Positions 17,253 to 26,998 of a stretch of 31,837 nucleotides of DNA are shown here, piece after piece. Source of the stretch: an uncultured Dorea sp. (lineage in GTDB: Bacteria > Bacillota > Clostridia > Lachnospirales > Lachnospiraceae). Below the pieces are notes generated by a model. That model saw only the letters and a list, made by a program, of their open reading frames with translations. It did not search any database and was not told the DNA's origin. The stretch's first letter is position 1. Every line of letters begins with the position of its first letter. A program made the position numbers and the translations under genes. The stretch lies in NCBI GenBank assembly GCA_934295165.1, contig CAKRAT010000022.1, positions 1-31,837 of the forward strand, in the 5' to 3' direction.

Positions 17253-18926
17253 TTATTTTGCCTTTGGAACTTCAAGAATAGCTCCTCTGTTTCCAGAAGT
17301 AACCATTGCTGCATATCTTGCAAGATATCCAGTTGTAACTCTTGGCTCTCTCGGAGTCCAGTTTGCTTTTCTCTTAGCCAGTTCTTCGTCCGACACATCT
17401 AAGTGAATAGAAAGATTTGGAATATCAATCTGGATCAGGTCGCCTTCTTCCACTAATGCAATCGGTCCACCGACTGCTGCTTCCGGAGATACATGTCCGA
17501 TAGATGCTCCTCTGGATGCACCACTGAATCGGCCATCTGTGATCAGTGCCACGCTTGATCCAAGTCCCATTCCCGCGATTGCAGATGTAGGATTCAGCAT
17601 CTCACGCATTCCAGGACCTCCTTTTGGTCCTTCGTAACGAATAACAACTACATCGCCTGCTACGATCTTACCGCCTTTGATTGCTGCGATTGCATCTTCT
17701 TCACAGTCGAATACTCTTGCAGGTCCTTCATGTACCAGCATCTCATCTACAACTGCAGAACGTTTTACAACACTTCCGTCCGGTGCAAGATTTCCTTTTA
17801 ATACTGCAAGTCCGCCTGTTGGTGTATATGGATTACCGATTGGACGGATAACTTCAGGATCTTTATTTACTACACCTTCGATATTCTCTCCAACCGTCTT
17901 TCCTGTAACTGTCATACATTCTGTATGCAGGAGTCCTTTCTTATTTAATTCTGCCATTACTGCATAAACTCCACCGGCCTCGTTCAGATCTTCCATGTAA
18001 GTCGGGCCCGCCGGTGCAAGGTGGCAGAGATTCGGAGTCTTCTCACTGATTCCATTAGCAAAATCAATCTCGAAGTCCATTCCTACTTCGTGAGCGATTG
18101 CCGGAAGGTGAAGCATACTGTTTGTAGAGCATCCAAGTGCCATATCAACAGTAAGAGCATTCAGAATTGCTTCTTTTGTCATGATATCTCTTGGACGGAT
18201 ATTTTTCTCAAGAAGTTCCATCACTTTCATACCTGCATGTTTTGCAAGACGGATTCTTTCTGAATATACAGCCGGGATTGTTCCGTTTCCACGAAGTCCC
18301 ATACCAAGCACTTCTGTCAGACAGTTCATACTGTTCGCTGTATACATTCCAGAACATGATCCACATGTCGGACATACCTTATTCTCAAATTCGCACAAGT
18401 CCGCATCTGACATTGTTCCTGCCGCATTGGCTCCTACAGCTTCGAACATGCTTGAAAGACTTCTCTTCTGTCCTTTTACATGTCCTGCAAGCATCGGTCC
18501 GCCACTGACGAATACAGTCGGTACATTGATTCTTGCCGCAGCCATCAAAAGTCCCGGTACGTTCTTGTCGCAGTTCGGGATCATTACAAGTGCATCAAAC
18601 TGGTGTGCCATTGCCATTGCTTCTGTAGAATCTGCGATCAGATCTCTGGTTACCAGAGAATACTTCATTCCAATGTGTCCCATTGCGATTCCGTCACAGA
18701 CTGCAATTGCAGGGAACATGATCGGTGTACCACCCGCCATGGCAACACCCTGTTTTACAGCATTTGCGATCTTATCCAGATTCATGTGTCCCGGTACGAT
18801 CTCGTTATAAGAACATACGATACCAACCAGTGGTCTGTTCATCTCTTCCTCTGTAAGTCCGAGTGCATTGAACAGCGAGCGGTGAGGTGCCTGCTGTTTT
18901 CCTTTTGTTACTGTATCACTTCTCAT
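17253..18926 (-). CDS. ilvD: Dihydroxy-acid dehydratase
   Basis: Iron-sulfur enzyme dehydrating 2,3-dihydroxy-isovalerate and -methylvalerate to the branched-chain 2-oxo acids. The 557-residue protein has the signatures CDKNVPG (C119) and [21 protein letters not shown] (around 185-205). The N-terminal stretch reads EIVPGHMNL, as in the E. coli enzyme, without the extra cysteine of the [2Fe-2S] plant-type enzymes, which suggests an oxygen-sensitive [4Fe-4S] cluster suited to an anaerobe. Preceded by AGGAGG; it follows leuB after 81 bases and precedes ilvB by 24. Confidence 0.97.
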   Translation of the reverse strand: MRSDTVTKGKQQAPHRSLFNALGLTEEEMNRPLVGIVCSYNEIVPGHMNLDKIANAVKQGVAMAGGTPIMFPAIAVCDGIAMGHIGMKYSLVTRDLIADSTEAMAMAHQFDALVMIPNCDKNVPGLLMAAARINVPTVFVSGGPMLAGHVKGQKRSLSSMFEAVGANAAGTMSDADLCEFENKVCPTCGSCSGMYTANSMNCLTEVLGMGLRGNGTIPAVYSERIRLAKHAGMKVMELLEKNIRPRDIMTKEAILNALTVDMALGCSTNSMLHLPAIAHEVGMDFEIDFANGISEKTPNLCHLAPAGPTYMEDLNEAGGVYAVMAELNKKGLLHTECMTVTGKTVGENIEGVVNKDPEVIRPIGNPYTPTGGLAVLKGNLAPDGSVVKRSAVVDEMLVHEGPARVFDCEEDAIAAIKGGKIVAGDVVVIRYEGPKGGPGMREMLNPTSAIAGMGLGSSVALITDGRFSGASRGASIGHVSPEAAVGGPIALVEEGDLIQIDIPNLSIHLDVSDEELAKRKANWTPREPRVTTGYLARYAAMVTSGNRGAILEVPKAK

Positions 18927-19007
18927 TCTTTTTTATCCTCCTATTGTCTTTCTATTCAATCTCTTCTATTATAACTCTGTAAATCCGTACTTCGATGTAG
19001 CAGTCAA

Positions 19008-20093
19008 TTACTGAATGTTTGCTGCAATCATATTGCCCATCTCTTCTGTTCCGATCTGTGTCTTTCCTTCTGACATAATATCAATCGTATGATATCCGTC
19101 TTTTAATACCTTTGAAACAGCTGCTTCGATCGCATCTGCTTCTTTGTCCAGATCAAAGCTGAAACGAAGCATCATTGCTGCCGAAAGAATCGTTGCGATC
19201 GGATTCGCAATTCCTTTTCCTGCAATATCCGGTGCTGATCCGCCGCTTGGCTCATATAAGCCGAATTTTGTCTCATTTAAGCTGGCACTTGCAAGCATTC
19301 CAATCGATCCTGTTACCATACTCGCTTCATCTGAAAGAATATCTCCGAACATGTTCTCTGTAAGAATAACGTCAAACTGCTTCGGGTCTTTTACAAGCTG
19401 CATTGCACAGTTGTCTACCAGCATATTTTCAACTGTCACTTCCGGATAATCCTTTGCAACTTCTTCTACTACTTTTCTCCATAATCTTGAAGAATCCAGT
19501 ACATTTGCCTTATCTACACTTGTTACTTTTTTGCGGCGTTTCATTGCAATATCAAATCCTCGTTTTGCAATTCTTCGGATTTCTTCTTCATTATATGTAA
19601 GAGAATCTTTTGCTGTCATCACTCCGTCGATCTCTTCTGTCTTTCTCTCTCCAAAGTAAAGACCACCTGTCAGTTCTCTCATGATCATCATGTCAAATCC
19701 GCCTTCTGTGATCTCTTCTTTCAGCGGGCATGCACCTTTCAGTTCATCGTAAAGTACGGCAGGTCTTAAATTTGCGAAAAGATTCAATGCTTTTCTGATC
19801 TTCAGAAGTCCTGCTTCCGGTCTCTTGGAAGGCTCTAATTTGTACCAAGGGGATGTCTTCGCATCTCCTCCGATGGAACCCATCAGAACTGCATCACATG
19901 CTTTGGCTTCTGCGATTGTCTCATCTGTAAGCGGTACTCCGTGAACATCAATAGATGATCCCCCCATGAGTAACTGCGTATAATCACAAGTATGTCCATA
20001 TACTTCTGCAACTTTATTCAGAACTTTCATTGCCTCCGTTACGATCTCCGGACCAATTCCGTCTCCCTTAATCACACCAATTTTAAGATTCAT
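19008..20093 (-). CDS. leuB: 3-isopropylmalate dehydrogenase
   Basis: NAD+-dependent oxidative decarboxylation of 3-isopropylmalate in leucine synthesis. The 361-residue length is normal. GDGIGPEIV near the N-terminus, [11 protein letters not shown], and the substrate/metal region [18 protein letters not shown] are all intact. AAGGAAGG precedes the ATG. It is the first gene of the leftward amino-acid block leuB-ilvD-ilvB-serC-serA. leuA and leuCD are not in the window. The upstream gap to the pflA terminator is only about 160 bases, with a sigma-A promoter and no T-box leader. Confidence 0.97.
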   Translation of the reverse strand: MNLKIGVIKGDGIGPEIVTEAMKVLNKVAEVYGHTCDYTQLLMGGSSIDVHGVPLTDETIAEAKACDAVLMGSIGGDAKTSPWYKLEPSKRPEAGLLKIRKALNLFANLRPAVLYDELKGACPLKEEITEGGFDMMIMRELTGGLYFGERKTEEIDGVMTAKDSLTYNEEEIRRIAKRGFDIAMKRRKKVTSVDKANVLDSSRLWRKVVEEVAKDYPEVTVENMLVDNCAMQLVKDPKQFDVILTENMFGDILSDEASMVTGSIGMLASASLNETKFGLYEPSGGSAPDIAGKGIANPIATILSAAMMLRFSFDLDKEADAIEAAVSKVLKDGYHTIDIMSEGKTQIGTEEMGNMIAANIQ

Positions 20094-20132
20094 AGTTCTT
20101 CTTCCTTCCTTCGGTAAAAATCTATAAAAATA

Positions 20133-20161
20133 ATATTATCGTATTTTTATACATGTTTCAA
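20133..20161 (-). promoter_or_regulatory. leuB promoter
   Basis: Read leftward, TTGAAA (20156-20161) and TAATAT (20133-20138) with a 17-bp spacer lie about 40 bp before the leuB ATG. It probably drives the whole leuB-ilvD-ilvB-serC-serA block. Confidence 0.6.
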
Positions 20162-20257
20162 GACTTTAATTGGCTAAATTGACAAATTGCTACATTTTAC
20201 ATACTTAAAAAACGCTTTTTAGAATATTTCTTGTACACTTTGATGATTGATTGCTAT

Positions 20258-20300
20258 AAAAAAATGCGGAACACATTATTTCCATGTGTTCCACATTTTT
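20258..20300 (-). terminator. pflA terminator
   Basis: GGAACACAT and ATGTGTTCC arms, extended outward by A/T runs and one pair that is G-U in the leftward RNA. The hairpin touches the pflA stop codon (20300-20302), a compact arrangement. Confidence 0.88.
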
Positions 20301-21040
20301 TATGCATGATATTTTGCTGTTTCAAGAATCCGGTTCGCATTTTCCACCCGCTCTTGCGATGGCGGATCAATGCCTTCCAACTGATATGGAATACCCAGTT
20401 CTTTCCATTTATATACACCAAGTGTATGATACGGAAGGACTTCTACTTTCTCCACATTATCTAACGTCTCAATAAAATCATGAAGTCTGTGCAGATATTC
20501 GTCTTTATCACTTCTTTCCGGAACCAGTACATGACGGATCCAGACTGGTTTTCCGGTCTCAGAAAGATATTCTGCCATATCAAGAATATTCTTATTCGTC
20601 TGACCGGTAAGGATCTTATGCTGCTCGTCATCAATATGCTTGATATCCAGCATTACAAGATCTGTCACCTTCATAAGTTCCTGGAATTTACTGAAGAATG
20701 GCTCTTCTCTTGTGAATGGATTTCCACAGGTATCCAGCGTTGTGTTGATTCCTCTTTCTTTTGCTTTCTGGAACAACTCCAGCAGAAAATCGATCTGCAG
20801 AAGCGGTTCGCCCCCACTGACGGTAATACCGCCCTTACTTCCCCAGTAAGTGCGGTATTTCCAGGCTTTATCAATCAGTTCATCTGCTGTGTAGAGAGTC
20901 CCTGAATTCATGTTCCATGTGTCCGGGTTATGACAGAACTGGCAGCGCATTGCACAACCGGTCATAAATATCAGATACCGAACACCTGGACCGTCAACGG
21001 AGCCGAAACTTTCCAGAGAATGAATGTATCCCTTGGTCAT
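20300..21040 (-). CDS. pflA: Pyruvate formate-lyase activating enzyme
   Basis: Radical SAM enzyme that installs the glycyl radical on PflB. The 246-residue protein has the cluster motif C29-x3-C33-x2-C36 (TGCAMRCQFCHNP), the glycine-rich TVSGGEPLLQ segment that binds S-adenosylmethionine, and a typical C-terminus. The reading frame is open for 36 more codons upstream, but AAAGGAG seven bases before the ATG at 21040 and the family start MTKGYIHS.ESF fix the start. It follows pflB by 89 bases that hold an inverted repeat. Anaerobic, oxygen-sensitive activity is known for the family. Confidence 0.96.
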   Translation of the reverse strand: MTKGYIHSLESFGSVDGPGVRYLIFMTGCAMRCQFCHNPDTWNMNSGTLYTADELIDKAWKYRTYWGSKGGITVSGGEPLLQIDFLLELFQKAKERGINTTLDTCGNPFTREEPFFSKFQELMKVTDLVMLDIKHIDDEQHKILTGQTNKNILDMAEYLSETGKPVWIRHVLVPERSDKDEYLHRLHDFIETLDNVEKVEVLPYHTLGVYKWKELGIPYQLEGIDPPSQERVENANRILETAKYHA

Positions 21041-21076
21041 AGTTTTTGCTCCTTTATTATTTATTGCATGTAGTCC

Positions 21077-21120
21077 GCCATGCACAGCTCGATTCCGCTT
21101 TGCTTCATCTGATGCATGGC
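21077..21120. repeat. Inverted repeat between pflB and pflA
   Basis: GCCATGCA (21077-21084) and TGCATGGC (21113-21120) are perfect 8-base arms with 28 bases between. No T-run follows on the leftward strand, so it is not a full terminator; it could stabilise the pflB mRNA end or tune pflA expression. A 15-codon reading frame (21061-21108, leftward) overlaps it without a clear ribosome site. Confidence 0.5.
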
Positions 21121-21129
21121 TCATAGCTC

Positions 21130-23382
21130 TTACATATGGTCGTGGCAAGTTCTTGCGATAACGTCTAACTGCTGTTCGCGGGTCAGGTCGATGAACTTAA
21201 CTGCGTATCCAGACACACGGATTGTGAAGTTAGCGTACTCTGGTTTCTCTGGATGCTCCATAGCGTCAACCAGTTTGTCTGTACCAAATACGTTAACGTT
21301 CAAGTGATGTGCTCCCTGATCGAAGTATCCATCCATTACACGTGCAAGGTTTTCTTTACGCTCGTCATCTGTATGTCCAAGTGCGCTTGGGCTGATTGTC
21401 TGAGTATTAGAAATACCATCCAGAGCCAGCTCGTATGGCAGCTTAGCAACAGAGTTAAGTGATGCAAGAAGTCCGCTCTTTTCTGCACCGTAAGATGGGT
21501 TAGCACCTGGTGAAAGTGGCTCTCCTGCTTTTCTTCCGTCCGGAAGAGATCCTGTAGCCTTACCGTATACTACATTGGAAGTAATTGTAAGGATTGATGT
21601 TGTAGGTACAGAATTTCTGTATGTATGGCACTTATTCAGTTTGTGCATGAATGTCTTCAGAAGCCATACAGCCATGTCGTCTGCACGGTCATCGTCGTTA
21701 CCGTATCTTGGGAAATCTCCTTCGATCTCGAAATCTGTTGTGATTCCCTCTTCGTCACGGATAGCTTTTACTTTAGCGTATTTGATAGCGCAAAGTGAAT
21801 CTACTACGTGAGAGAATCCGGCGATACCTGTTGCAAATGAACGCTTAACGTCTGTATCGATCAATGCCATCTGAGCTGCTTCATAGTAATACTTATCATG
21901 CATGTAGTGAATCATATTCAATGTATCTACATACAGTTTGCTCAGCCATTCCATCATAGCATCATATTTTTCCATTACTTCATCGAAGTCAAGATACTCA
22001 GATGTGATTGGTCTGTAAGCAGGTGCAACCTGAATTTTACTCTTTTCATCAATACCACCGTTGATAGCGTATAACAGACACTTGGCAAGGTTCGCACGAG
22101 CTCCGAAGAACTGCATCTCTTTACCTGTCTCTGTAGCAGATACGCAGCAGCAGATTGAATAGTCATCGCCCCATACTGGACGCATAACATCATCATTCTC
22201 ATACTGGATTGAGCTTGTCTCTACTGAAATCAGGGCTGCAAACTTCTTGAAGTTCTCTGGCAGTCTTGAAGAGTAAAGTACTGTAAGGTTTGGTTCTGGT
22301 GAAGGTCCCATGTTCTTCAGTGTGTGAAGGAAACGATAGTCATTCTTTGTTACCATAGAACGTCCGTCCTGTCCAAGTCCACCAACTTCCAGTGTTGCCC
22401 ATGTAGGATCTCCTGAGAACAGTTCGTTGTAAGATGGGATTCTTGCGAACTTAACCATACGGAATTTCATTACCATGTGGTCGATTAATTCCTGAGCTTC
22501 TTTTTCTGTGATCTTTCCAGCTTTTAAGTCTCTTTCAATATAGATATCAAGGAATGTAGAGATACGTCCAACACTCATTGCAGCTCCGTTCTGAGTCTTG
22601 ATTGCTGCAAGATATCCGAAGTACAGCCACTGTGCAGCTTCGTGAGCATCTTTAGCTGGCTGTGAAATATCGTAGCCATATACAGCTGCCATTTCTTTCA
22701 TTTCTTTCAGAGCTTTGATCTGATCTGCAAGCTCTTCACGGAGACGGAAGTCTGTTCCCTTCATTCCGTGTCTTGCATAACGCTCAAAATCATACTGTTT
22801 TCTTTCGATCAGGAAGTCGATACCATAAAGGGCTACACGACGGTAGTCACCAACGATACGTCCTCTTCCGTATGTATCCGGAAGACCTGTGATAATCTTG
22901 TTATGTCTTGCTTTCTTCATTTCAGGTGTATAGATATCGAATACTCCCTGGTTGTGTGTTTTATGATATTTTGTAAAGATCTCATGAAGCTTTTCGCTTG
23001 GCTGATATCCGTATGTTGTACAAGCCTGCTCAGCCATCTTGATTCCACCGTATGGCATAAATGCTCTCTTCAGAGGTTTGTCTGTCTGAAGACCAACAAC
23101 CTTCTCAAGATCTTTTGTCTCTTCACTGATGTATCCCGGGCCATATGCTGTAAGACCAGATACTACTTCTGTCTCCATATCAAGAACGCCGCCTTTTGCA
23201 CGCTCTTCTTTCTGCAGTTCCTGAAGTTTACCCCATAAAATATTGGTTGCTTCTGTTGGTCCTTCCAGGAAGGATTCGTCTCCCTCATATGGTGTATAGT
23301 TCTCCTGGATAAAGCTACGAACGTCTACGGAGTTCACCCATTCTTTTCCTTTAAAACCAGCCCACTGCTCAAAATGTGCCAT
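21130..23382 (-). CDS. pflB: Formate C-acetyltransferase (pyruvate formate-lyase)
   Basis: Glycyl-radical enzyme splitting pyruvate with CoA into acetyl-CoA and formate, the core of anaerobic mixed-acid fermentation. The 750-residue length is near that of E. coli PflB. The catalytic cysteine pair lies in CCC at 411-413 and the radical glycine is G725 in RVSGYAVKF, 25 residues from the C-terminus. A GGGG-type ribosome site precedes the ATG at 23382. A strong extended -10 promoter stands about 45 bases upstream, with symmetrical motifs behind it that look like regulator sites. pflA follows. No formate channel (focA) is adjacent. Confidence 0.98.
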   Translation of the reverse strand: MAHFEQWAGFKGKEWVNSVDVRSFIQENYTPYEGDESFLEGPTEATNILWGKLQELQKEERAKGGVLDMETEVVSGLTAYGPGYISEETKDLEKVVGLQTDKPLKRAFMPYGGIKMAEQACTTYGYQPSEKLHEIFTKYHKTHNQGVFDIYTPEMKKARHNKIITGLPDTYGRGRIVGDYRRVALYGIDFLIERKQYDFERYARHGMKGTDFRLREELADQIKALKEMKEMAAVYGYDISQPAKDAHEAAQWLYFGYLAAIKTQNGAAMSVGRISTFLDIYIERDLKAGKITEKEAQELIDHMVMKFRMVKFARIPSYNELFSGDPTWATLEVGGLGQDGRSMVTKNDYRFLHTLKNMGPSPEPNLTVLYSSRLPENFKKFAALISVETSSIQYENDDVMRPVWGDDYSICCCVSATETGKEMQFFGARANLAKCLLYAINGGIDEKSKIQVAPAYRPITSEYLDFDEVMEKYDAMMEWLSKLYVDTLNMIHYMHDKYYYEAAQMALIDTDVKRSFATGIAGFSHVVDSLCAIKYAKVKAIRDEEGITTDFEIEGDFPRYGNDDDRADDMAVWLLKTFMHKLNKCHTYRNSVPTTSILTITSNVVYGKATGSLPDGRKAGEPLSPGANPSYGAEKSGLLASLNSVAKLPYELALDGISNTQTISPSALGHTDDERKENLARVMDGYFDQGAHHLNVNVFGTDKLVDAMEHPEKPEYANFTIRVSGYAVKFIDLTREQQLDVIARTCHDHM

Positions 23383-23426
23383 CTTTTTGTTCCCCTTTCC
23401 TATCTTTCATTTTCTTTTGCGCCGTC

Positions 23427-23455
23427 AGTATAACATTTCGTGAAGAAAATATCAA
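23427..23455 (-). promoter_or_regulatory. pflB promoter with extended -10
   Basis: Read leftward, TTGATA (23450-23455), 17-bp spacer, TATACT (23427-23432) preceded by TGT, giving an extended -10. This is among the strongest promoter matches in the window, fitting a highly expressed enzyme. Confidence 0.75.
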
Positions 23456-23493
23456 GCCTTATTCTGATAATCGTTTTCAATATCGCCCTTGTA

Positions 23494-23525
23494 TGCAATT
23501 TTGTGCAATATGTGTATATTTACAC
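23494..23525. promoter_or_regulatory. Operator-like motifs upstream of the pflB promoter
   Basis: TGCAAT occurs twice at 10-bp spacing (23494-23499 and 23504-23509), one DNA turn apart. Next to it is the dyad GTGTATATTTACAC (23512-23525) with perfect 5-base arms. All lie 39-70 bp upstream of the -35, where an activator would bind. They do not match the Rex consensus (TTGTTAA-type), so the regulator is unknown. The remaining bases to 23649 are A+T rich with nothing else recognised. Confidence 0.4.
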
Positions 23526-23649
23526 GAACATTACGGGGTTATTTTGTATTTATTCCAGCACAATCTTACATTTTTGCATTCATATCCCGAAATATAAAAT
23601 TTTACTGCTGATTTCTGCTAAAGATGAAATATTTCTAATTTTTATATAC

Positions 23650-23689
23650 AAAAAAAGAACCTGCTCTATTTACAGATTCTCTTTTTTTC
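23650..23689 (-). terminator. yajC terminator
   Basis: AAAAAAGAACCTG pairs with CAGATTCTCTTTTTT with a mismatch, and in the leftward direction ends in a T-run immediately after the yajC stop. Confidence 0.65.
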
Positions 23690-23691
23690 AA

Positions 23692-24000
23692 TTATTCAGC
23701 CGAAGGTTTTTCAACATTCGTAATTGCAGATTTAGCCATCGGAATACGACAGTTTTTATTGTTTCCAAATTCTACAACCACGTCTTCATCTGTCATATTG
23801 ATAACTACACCGTAAAATCCACTTGATGTCTGCACTGAATCTCCGATTTCCAGACTGTTCAGCATTTCTCTGACTCTTTTCTGTTCATTCTTCTGAGGTC
23901 TGAAGAAAACCATATAAAATCCTCCGAAGATAACCGCATATACAATAATTAAAATAATCCAGCTTGAACCGCCAGAACTCTGTGCTGCTAATGAAAACAT
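23692..24000 (-). CDS. yajC: Preprotein translocase subunit YajC
   Basis: Small inner-membrane protein associated with SecDF-YidC and the Sec translocon. It has 102 residues with a short N-terminus, one membrane span (about 13-33), the conserved FFRPQKNEQKR sequence just after it, and a cytoplasmic SH3-like domain (GDSVQTSSGFYGVV). AGGAGG precedes the ATG. It lies behind tgt, the usual tgt-yajC arrangement, although a hairpin between them should limit read-through. Confidence 0.94.
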   Translation of the reverse strand: MFSLAAQSSGGSSWIILIIVYAVIFGGFYMVFFRPQKNEQKRVREMLNSLEIGDSVQTSSGFYGVVINMTDEDVVVEFGNNKNCRIPMAKSAITNVEKPSAE

Positions 24001-24045
24001 AATTCTTCCTCCTACTCATTTTTAAACACTATTGTTATCATACAC

Positions 24046-24073
24046 AAAAACCTTGCTTTCAGCAAGGTTTTTT
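24046..24073 (-). terminator. tgt terminator
   Basis: AAAAACCTTGCT and AGCAAGGTTTTT arms with a 3-base loop, 17 bases after the tgt stop in the leftward direction. A similar T-run exists on the other strand but no gene reads in from there. Confidence 0.85.
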
Positions 24074-24089
24074 ATATATTTTTCATTAT

Positions 24090-25223
24090 TTATTCATTCT
24101 TTCCTGTTACAGCAGCAATTTTTTTCTCTTTATACTCTTTATAACAGTCATGATCAATCGCATCCCTGATTTCTTCCATCATTGTATTATAGAAATACAG
24201 ATTATGAAGCACGCAAAGACGCATACCCAGCATTTCCTTTGCCTTTAACAAATGTCTGATATATGCTCTGGAATAATTACGGCATGCCGGACACTGACAT
24301 CCTTCTTCAATCGGTCTGTCATCCAGTTCAAATCGGGCATTAAACAGATTCAGTTTCCCGTAATTCGTATATACATGACCATGTCTGCCATTTCTGCTTG
24401 GATATACACAATCAAAGAAATCAACTCCCCGGTCAACAGCCTCCAGAATATTCGCAGGCGTTCCAACACCCATCAAATAGGTTGGTTTGTTATCTGGAAG
24501 ATGTGGAACAACTGCATCCAGAATCCTGTACATCTCTTCATGAGATTCACCGACTGCCAGTCCTCCGACTGCATAACCATCCAGATCCAGTTTTGAGATT
24601 TCATCCGCATGTTTGATACGGACATCCTCATATACGCCGCCCTGATTGATTCCAAATAACATCTGCTGTTTATTAATCGTATCTGGAAGCGAATTCAAAC
24701 GTTCCATTTCCTTTTTACAACGCACCAGCCATCTGGTTGTACGGGCTACAGATTTTTCCATATAATCCCGGTCTGCAACGCTAGACGGGCATTCATCGAA
24801 TGCCATCGCAATCGTAGATGCCAGATTCGACTGGATCTGCATGCTTTCTTCCGGACCCATAAATATTTTCCGTCCATCAATATGGGAATTAAAGTATACA
24901 CCTTCCTCTTTAATTCTCCGAAGTCCTGCCAGTGAAAATACCTGAAAACCTCCTGAATCCGTAAGAATCGGTTTGTCCCAGTTCATAAATTTGTGAAGTC
25001 CACCCAGTTTCTTCACCACTTCATCTCCCGGACGTACATGCAGGTGATAAGTGTTCGATAGTTCCACCTGCGTTTTTATTTCCTGTAAATCTGTAGTTGC
25101 TACTGCGCCTTTGATTGCAGCTGCAGTACCTACATTCATAAATACAGGGGTTTCAATCACTCCATGCACGGTATGTAATCTTCCTCTTTTTGCGAGTCCG
25201 TCTTTTTTTATTAATTCATACAT
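24090..25223 (-). CDS. tgt: tRNA-guanine transglycosylase
   Basis: Exchanges guanine 34 of Asp, Asn, His and Tyr tRNAs for the queuosine precursor preQ1. The 377-residue protein has catalytic D89 in TDSGGFQVFSL, nucleophile D271 in DCVYPSRNGRHG, and zinc ligands C309, C311, C314 and H340. AAGGAAG precedes the ATG. The upstream transpeptidase stop is 23 bases away, suggesting cotranscription, which is an unusual partner. No queA or other queuosine gene is in the window. Confidence 0.97.
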   Translation of the reverse strand: MYELIKKDGLAKRGRLHTVHGVIETPVFMNVGTAAAIKGAVATTDLQEIKTQVELSNTYHLHVRPGDEVVKKLGGLHKFMNWDKPILTDSGGFQVFSLAGLRRIKEEGVYFNSHIDGRKIFMGPEESMQIQSNLASTIAMAFDECPSSVADRDYMEKSVARTTRWLVRCKKEMERLNSLPDTINKQQMLFGINQGGVYEDVRIKHADEISKLDLDGYAVGGLAVGESHEEMYRILDAVVPHLPDNKPTYLMGVGTPANILEAVDRGVDFFDCVYPSRNGRHGHVYTNYGKLNLFNARFELDDRPIEEGCQCPACRNYSRAYIRHLLKAKEMLGMRLCVLHNLYFYNTMMEEIRDAIDHDCYKEYKEKKIAAVTGKNE

Positions 25224-25246
25224 GATCGTACTTCCTTTTTCTTATA

Positions 25247-26782
25247 TTAATTATGTACAATTACCGGTGTTCCAGCTGAAATCAGATCAAACAATTTTGC
25301 TGCCATCTCCGGTGGCATATTAACACAACCATGTGATCCATTTGTCAGATACCGGCTGCCGCCAAATGTCGGCTGCCATGACGCATCATGGAACCCAACC
25401 CCACCGTTAAACGGCATCCAGTATTTGACAGGTGTCTCATATTCATATGTCCCATCTGCTTTTTTCGTTCCTCTAAGAGTCTGGTCCTTTGCTTTATATG
25501 CCAATGAATATACACCCGCCGGAGTATCGTTTCCCTTATTCGGATTACCTGTTACTACATCCGTCTCCAATGCAATCTGTCCATCTTTTACATAATACAT
25601 ATGCTGTGTTGTCAGATTTACTTCTGCATATGTATTACCCATGTCATTTCCCTCATGACTCGCTGCACGGCTGGAATAATTTGGCTCTCTTGTTACCGTC
25701 TCAGCATTCTGGATATTTGCAATCAACGCATTATATTCGGCATCCTGATCAATCTTCCATCCATAACTTCCACCGGAAACCGTAACCGTATTTCCACTTG
25801 CCGATGTAAATGTTCGTTCTTTTCCCTTTGTATCATATTTTGCAGCAAGTGATTTGATGTATTCTTTTACGGCATTTTCATCAAATGTTACATTCATATT
25901 GTCATCCACGTTTACCCACTGGGCAATCACAGAAGAATCAACCACTTCTGTGTTCGGTTTAAAATCATAAGTAATAGATGCTCCCAGATATTTGTTCATT
26001 GTATCACAGGCATCTGTCACCTCTTTAGAATCTGAGGTATAAGCCGGTTTCAGATAGCAATCCTCTGCTGAAAGATCCAGTTCCACATTCAGACCATCTA
26101 CTGCTGTAATCACTTTTTCTCTGAAGACATCTGCATCAATCTGTGAACCATTACTTTCCGAAACAATTACAAATTTATCATTCTGAAATTCCGGATGTGC
26201 ACTCACGGGTGCTGCCTGGTTCTCTTCTTTCATACAATCCAGATTGGCAATCAATGTCTTCAGTGTACTTTCATCATATTCAACACCGATTTCCGCTTCC
26301 ATCTTTCTTGATTTCCATAAAGATTCTACCCATAAAAACGGATTCTGACTGCTGACAAGCTTCTTAACCTGATTACCCGGCACATATTTTAATGAAATCT
26401 CCTGTCCCTGGATTTCCTCCGTCCTATTATCTGCTTCCTTTAAAGTAAGTTTATAATTTGAAACCTGTTTTTCCAGATACTCCTCTACCTGCTTTACGCT
26501 CTTGTTCGAACAATCAATTCCATTAATCTCTGTCTTTGCAAAGAAATGCATACTGTAAAATACAGCTATTGCTACATAACCAATAGCAATAACCGAAACG
26601 ATCAGAGAAAGTGCAATTGCTACTTTATTGCTCATTTTTCTCTTCTTTTTTCTTGCTTTCTTCATTGCTTTTCGCGACTCCTGTTCTCTATCCTCTTTGT
26701 CAATTTCTGCAAAACCTTCATCTTCCTGCAGTTCATTCATTATTTCTTCATTTTCATCTGATTGTATATGTTTCCTGTTCAT
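25247..26782 (-). CDS. L,D-transpeptidase (YkuD) with peptidoglycan-binding domain
   Basis: A 511-residue membrane-anchored wall enzyme. A highly charged cytoplasmic N-terminus (1-53) precedes one membrane span at about 54-78. The extracellular region carries a YoaR/VanW-like putative peptidoglycan-binding domain (roughly 85-350) and a C-terminal YkuD catalytic domain with H484-G-C486-V-N-M-P, where C486 is the nucleophile. It should form 3-3 cross-links in peptidoglycan that resist most beta-lactams, as known for the family. GGGAG lies ten bases before the ATG. It is divergent from aroC. The leader has a TATAAT-like -10 but no good -35. Confidence 0.93.
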   Translation of the reverse strand: MNRKHIQSDENEEIMNELQEDEGFAEIDKEDREQESRKAMKKARKKKRKMSNKVAIALSLIVSVIAIGYVAIAVFYSMHFFAKTEINGIDCSNKSVKQVEEYLEKQVSNYKLTLKEADNRTEEIQGQEISLKYVPGNQVKKLVSSQNPFLWVESLWKSRKMEAEIGVEYDESTLKTLIANLDCMKEENQAAPVSAHPEFQNDKFVIVSESNGSQIDADVFREKVITAVDGLNVELDLSAEDCYLKPAYTSDSKEVTDACDTMNKYLGASITYDFKPNTEVVDSSVIAQWVNVDDNMNVTFDENAVKEYIKSLAAKYDTKGKERTFTSASGNTVTVSGGSYGWKIDQDAEYNALIANIQNAETVTREPNYSSRAASHEGNDMGNTYAEVNLTTQHMYYVKDGQIALETDVVTGNPNKGNDTPAGVYSLAYKAKDQTLRGTKKADGTYEYETPVKYWMPFNGGVGFHDASWQPTFGGSRYLTNGSHGCVNMPPEMAAKLFDLISAGTPVIVHN

Positions 26783-26911
26783 TAATCTTAACTCCCTTAT
26801 AATGAATATCCTACCTTTTATAAAATTTATGCTTACTAATTATAATATGCATATACCAAAAAGTACAGATAAATTATTGTTTTTTTACAAGTTATTTTAT
26901 AATTTTTGGGA

Positions 26912-26940
26912 TTGCGGCTTTCTTTCTTTTTCTATATAAT
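26912..26940 (+). promoter_or_regulatory. aroC promoter
   Basis: TTGCGG (26912-26917), 17-bp spacer, perfect TATAAT (26935-26940), 58 bases before the aroC ATG. Confidence 0.6.
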
Positions 26941-26998
26941 ATACTTTATATATTACAGTCACGAATGACCGAATACAGAATTTTAAGGAGATACAGAT

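Noticed and set aside
20094..20257. T-box or other leader RNA before leuB
   Set aside because: The promoter places the transcript start only about 35 bases before the ATG, leaving no room for a leader, and no T-box sequence is present.
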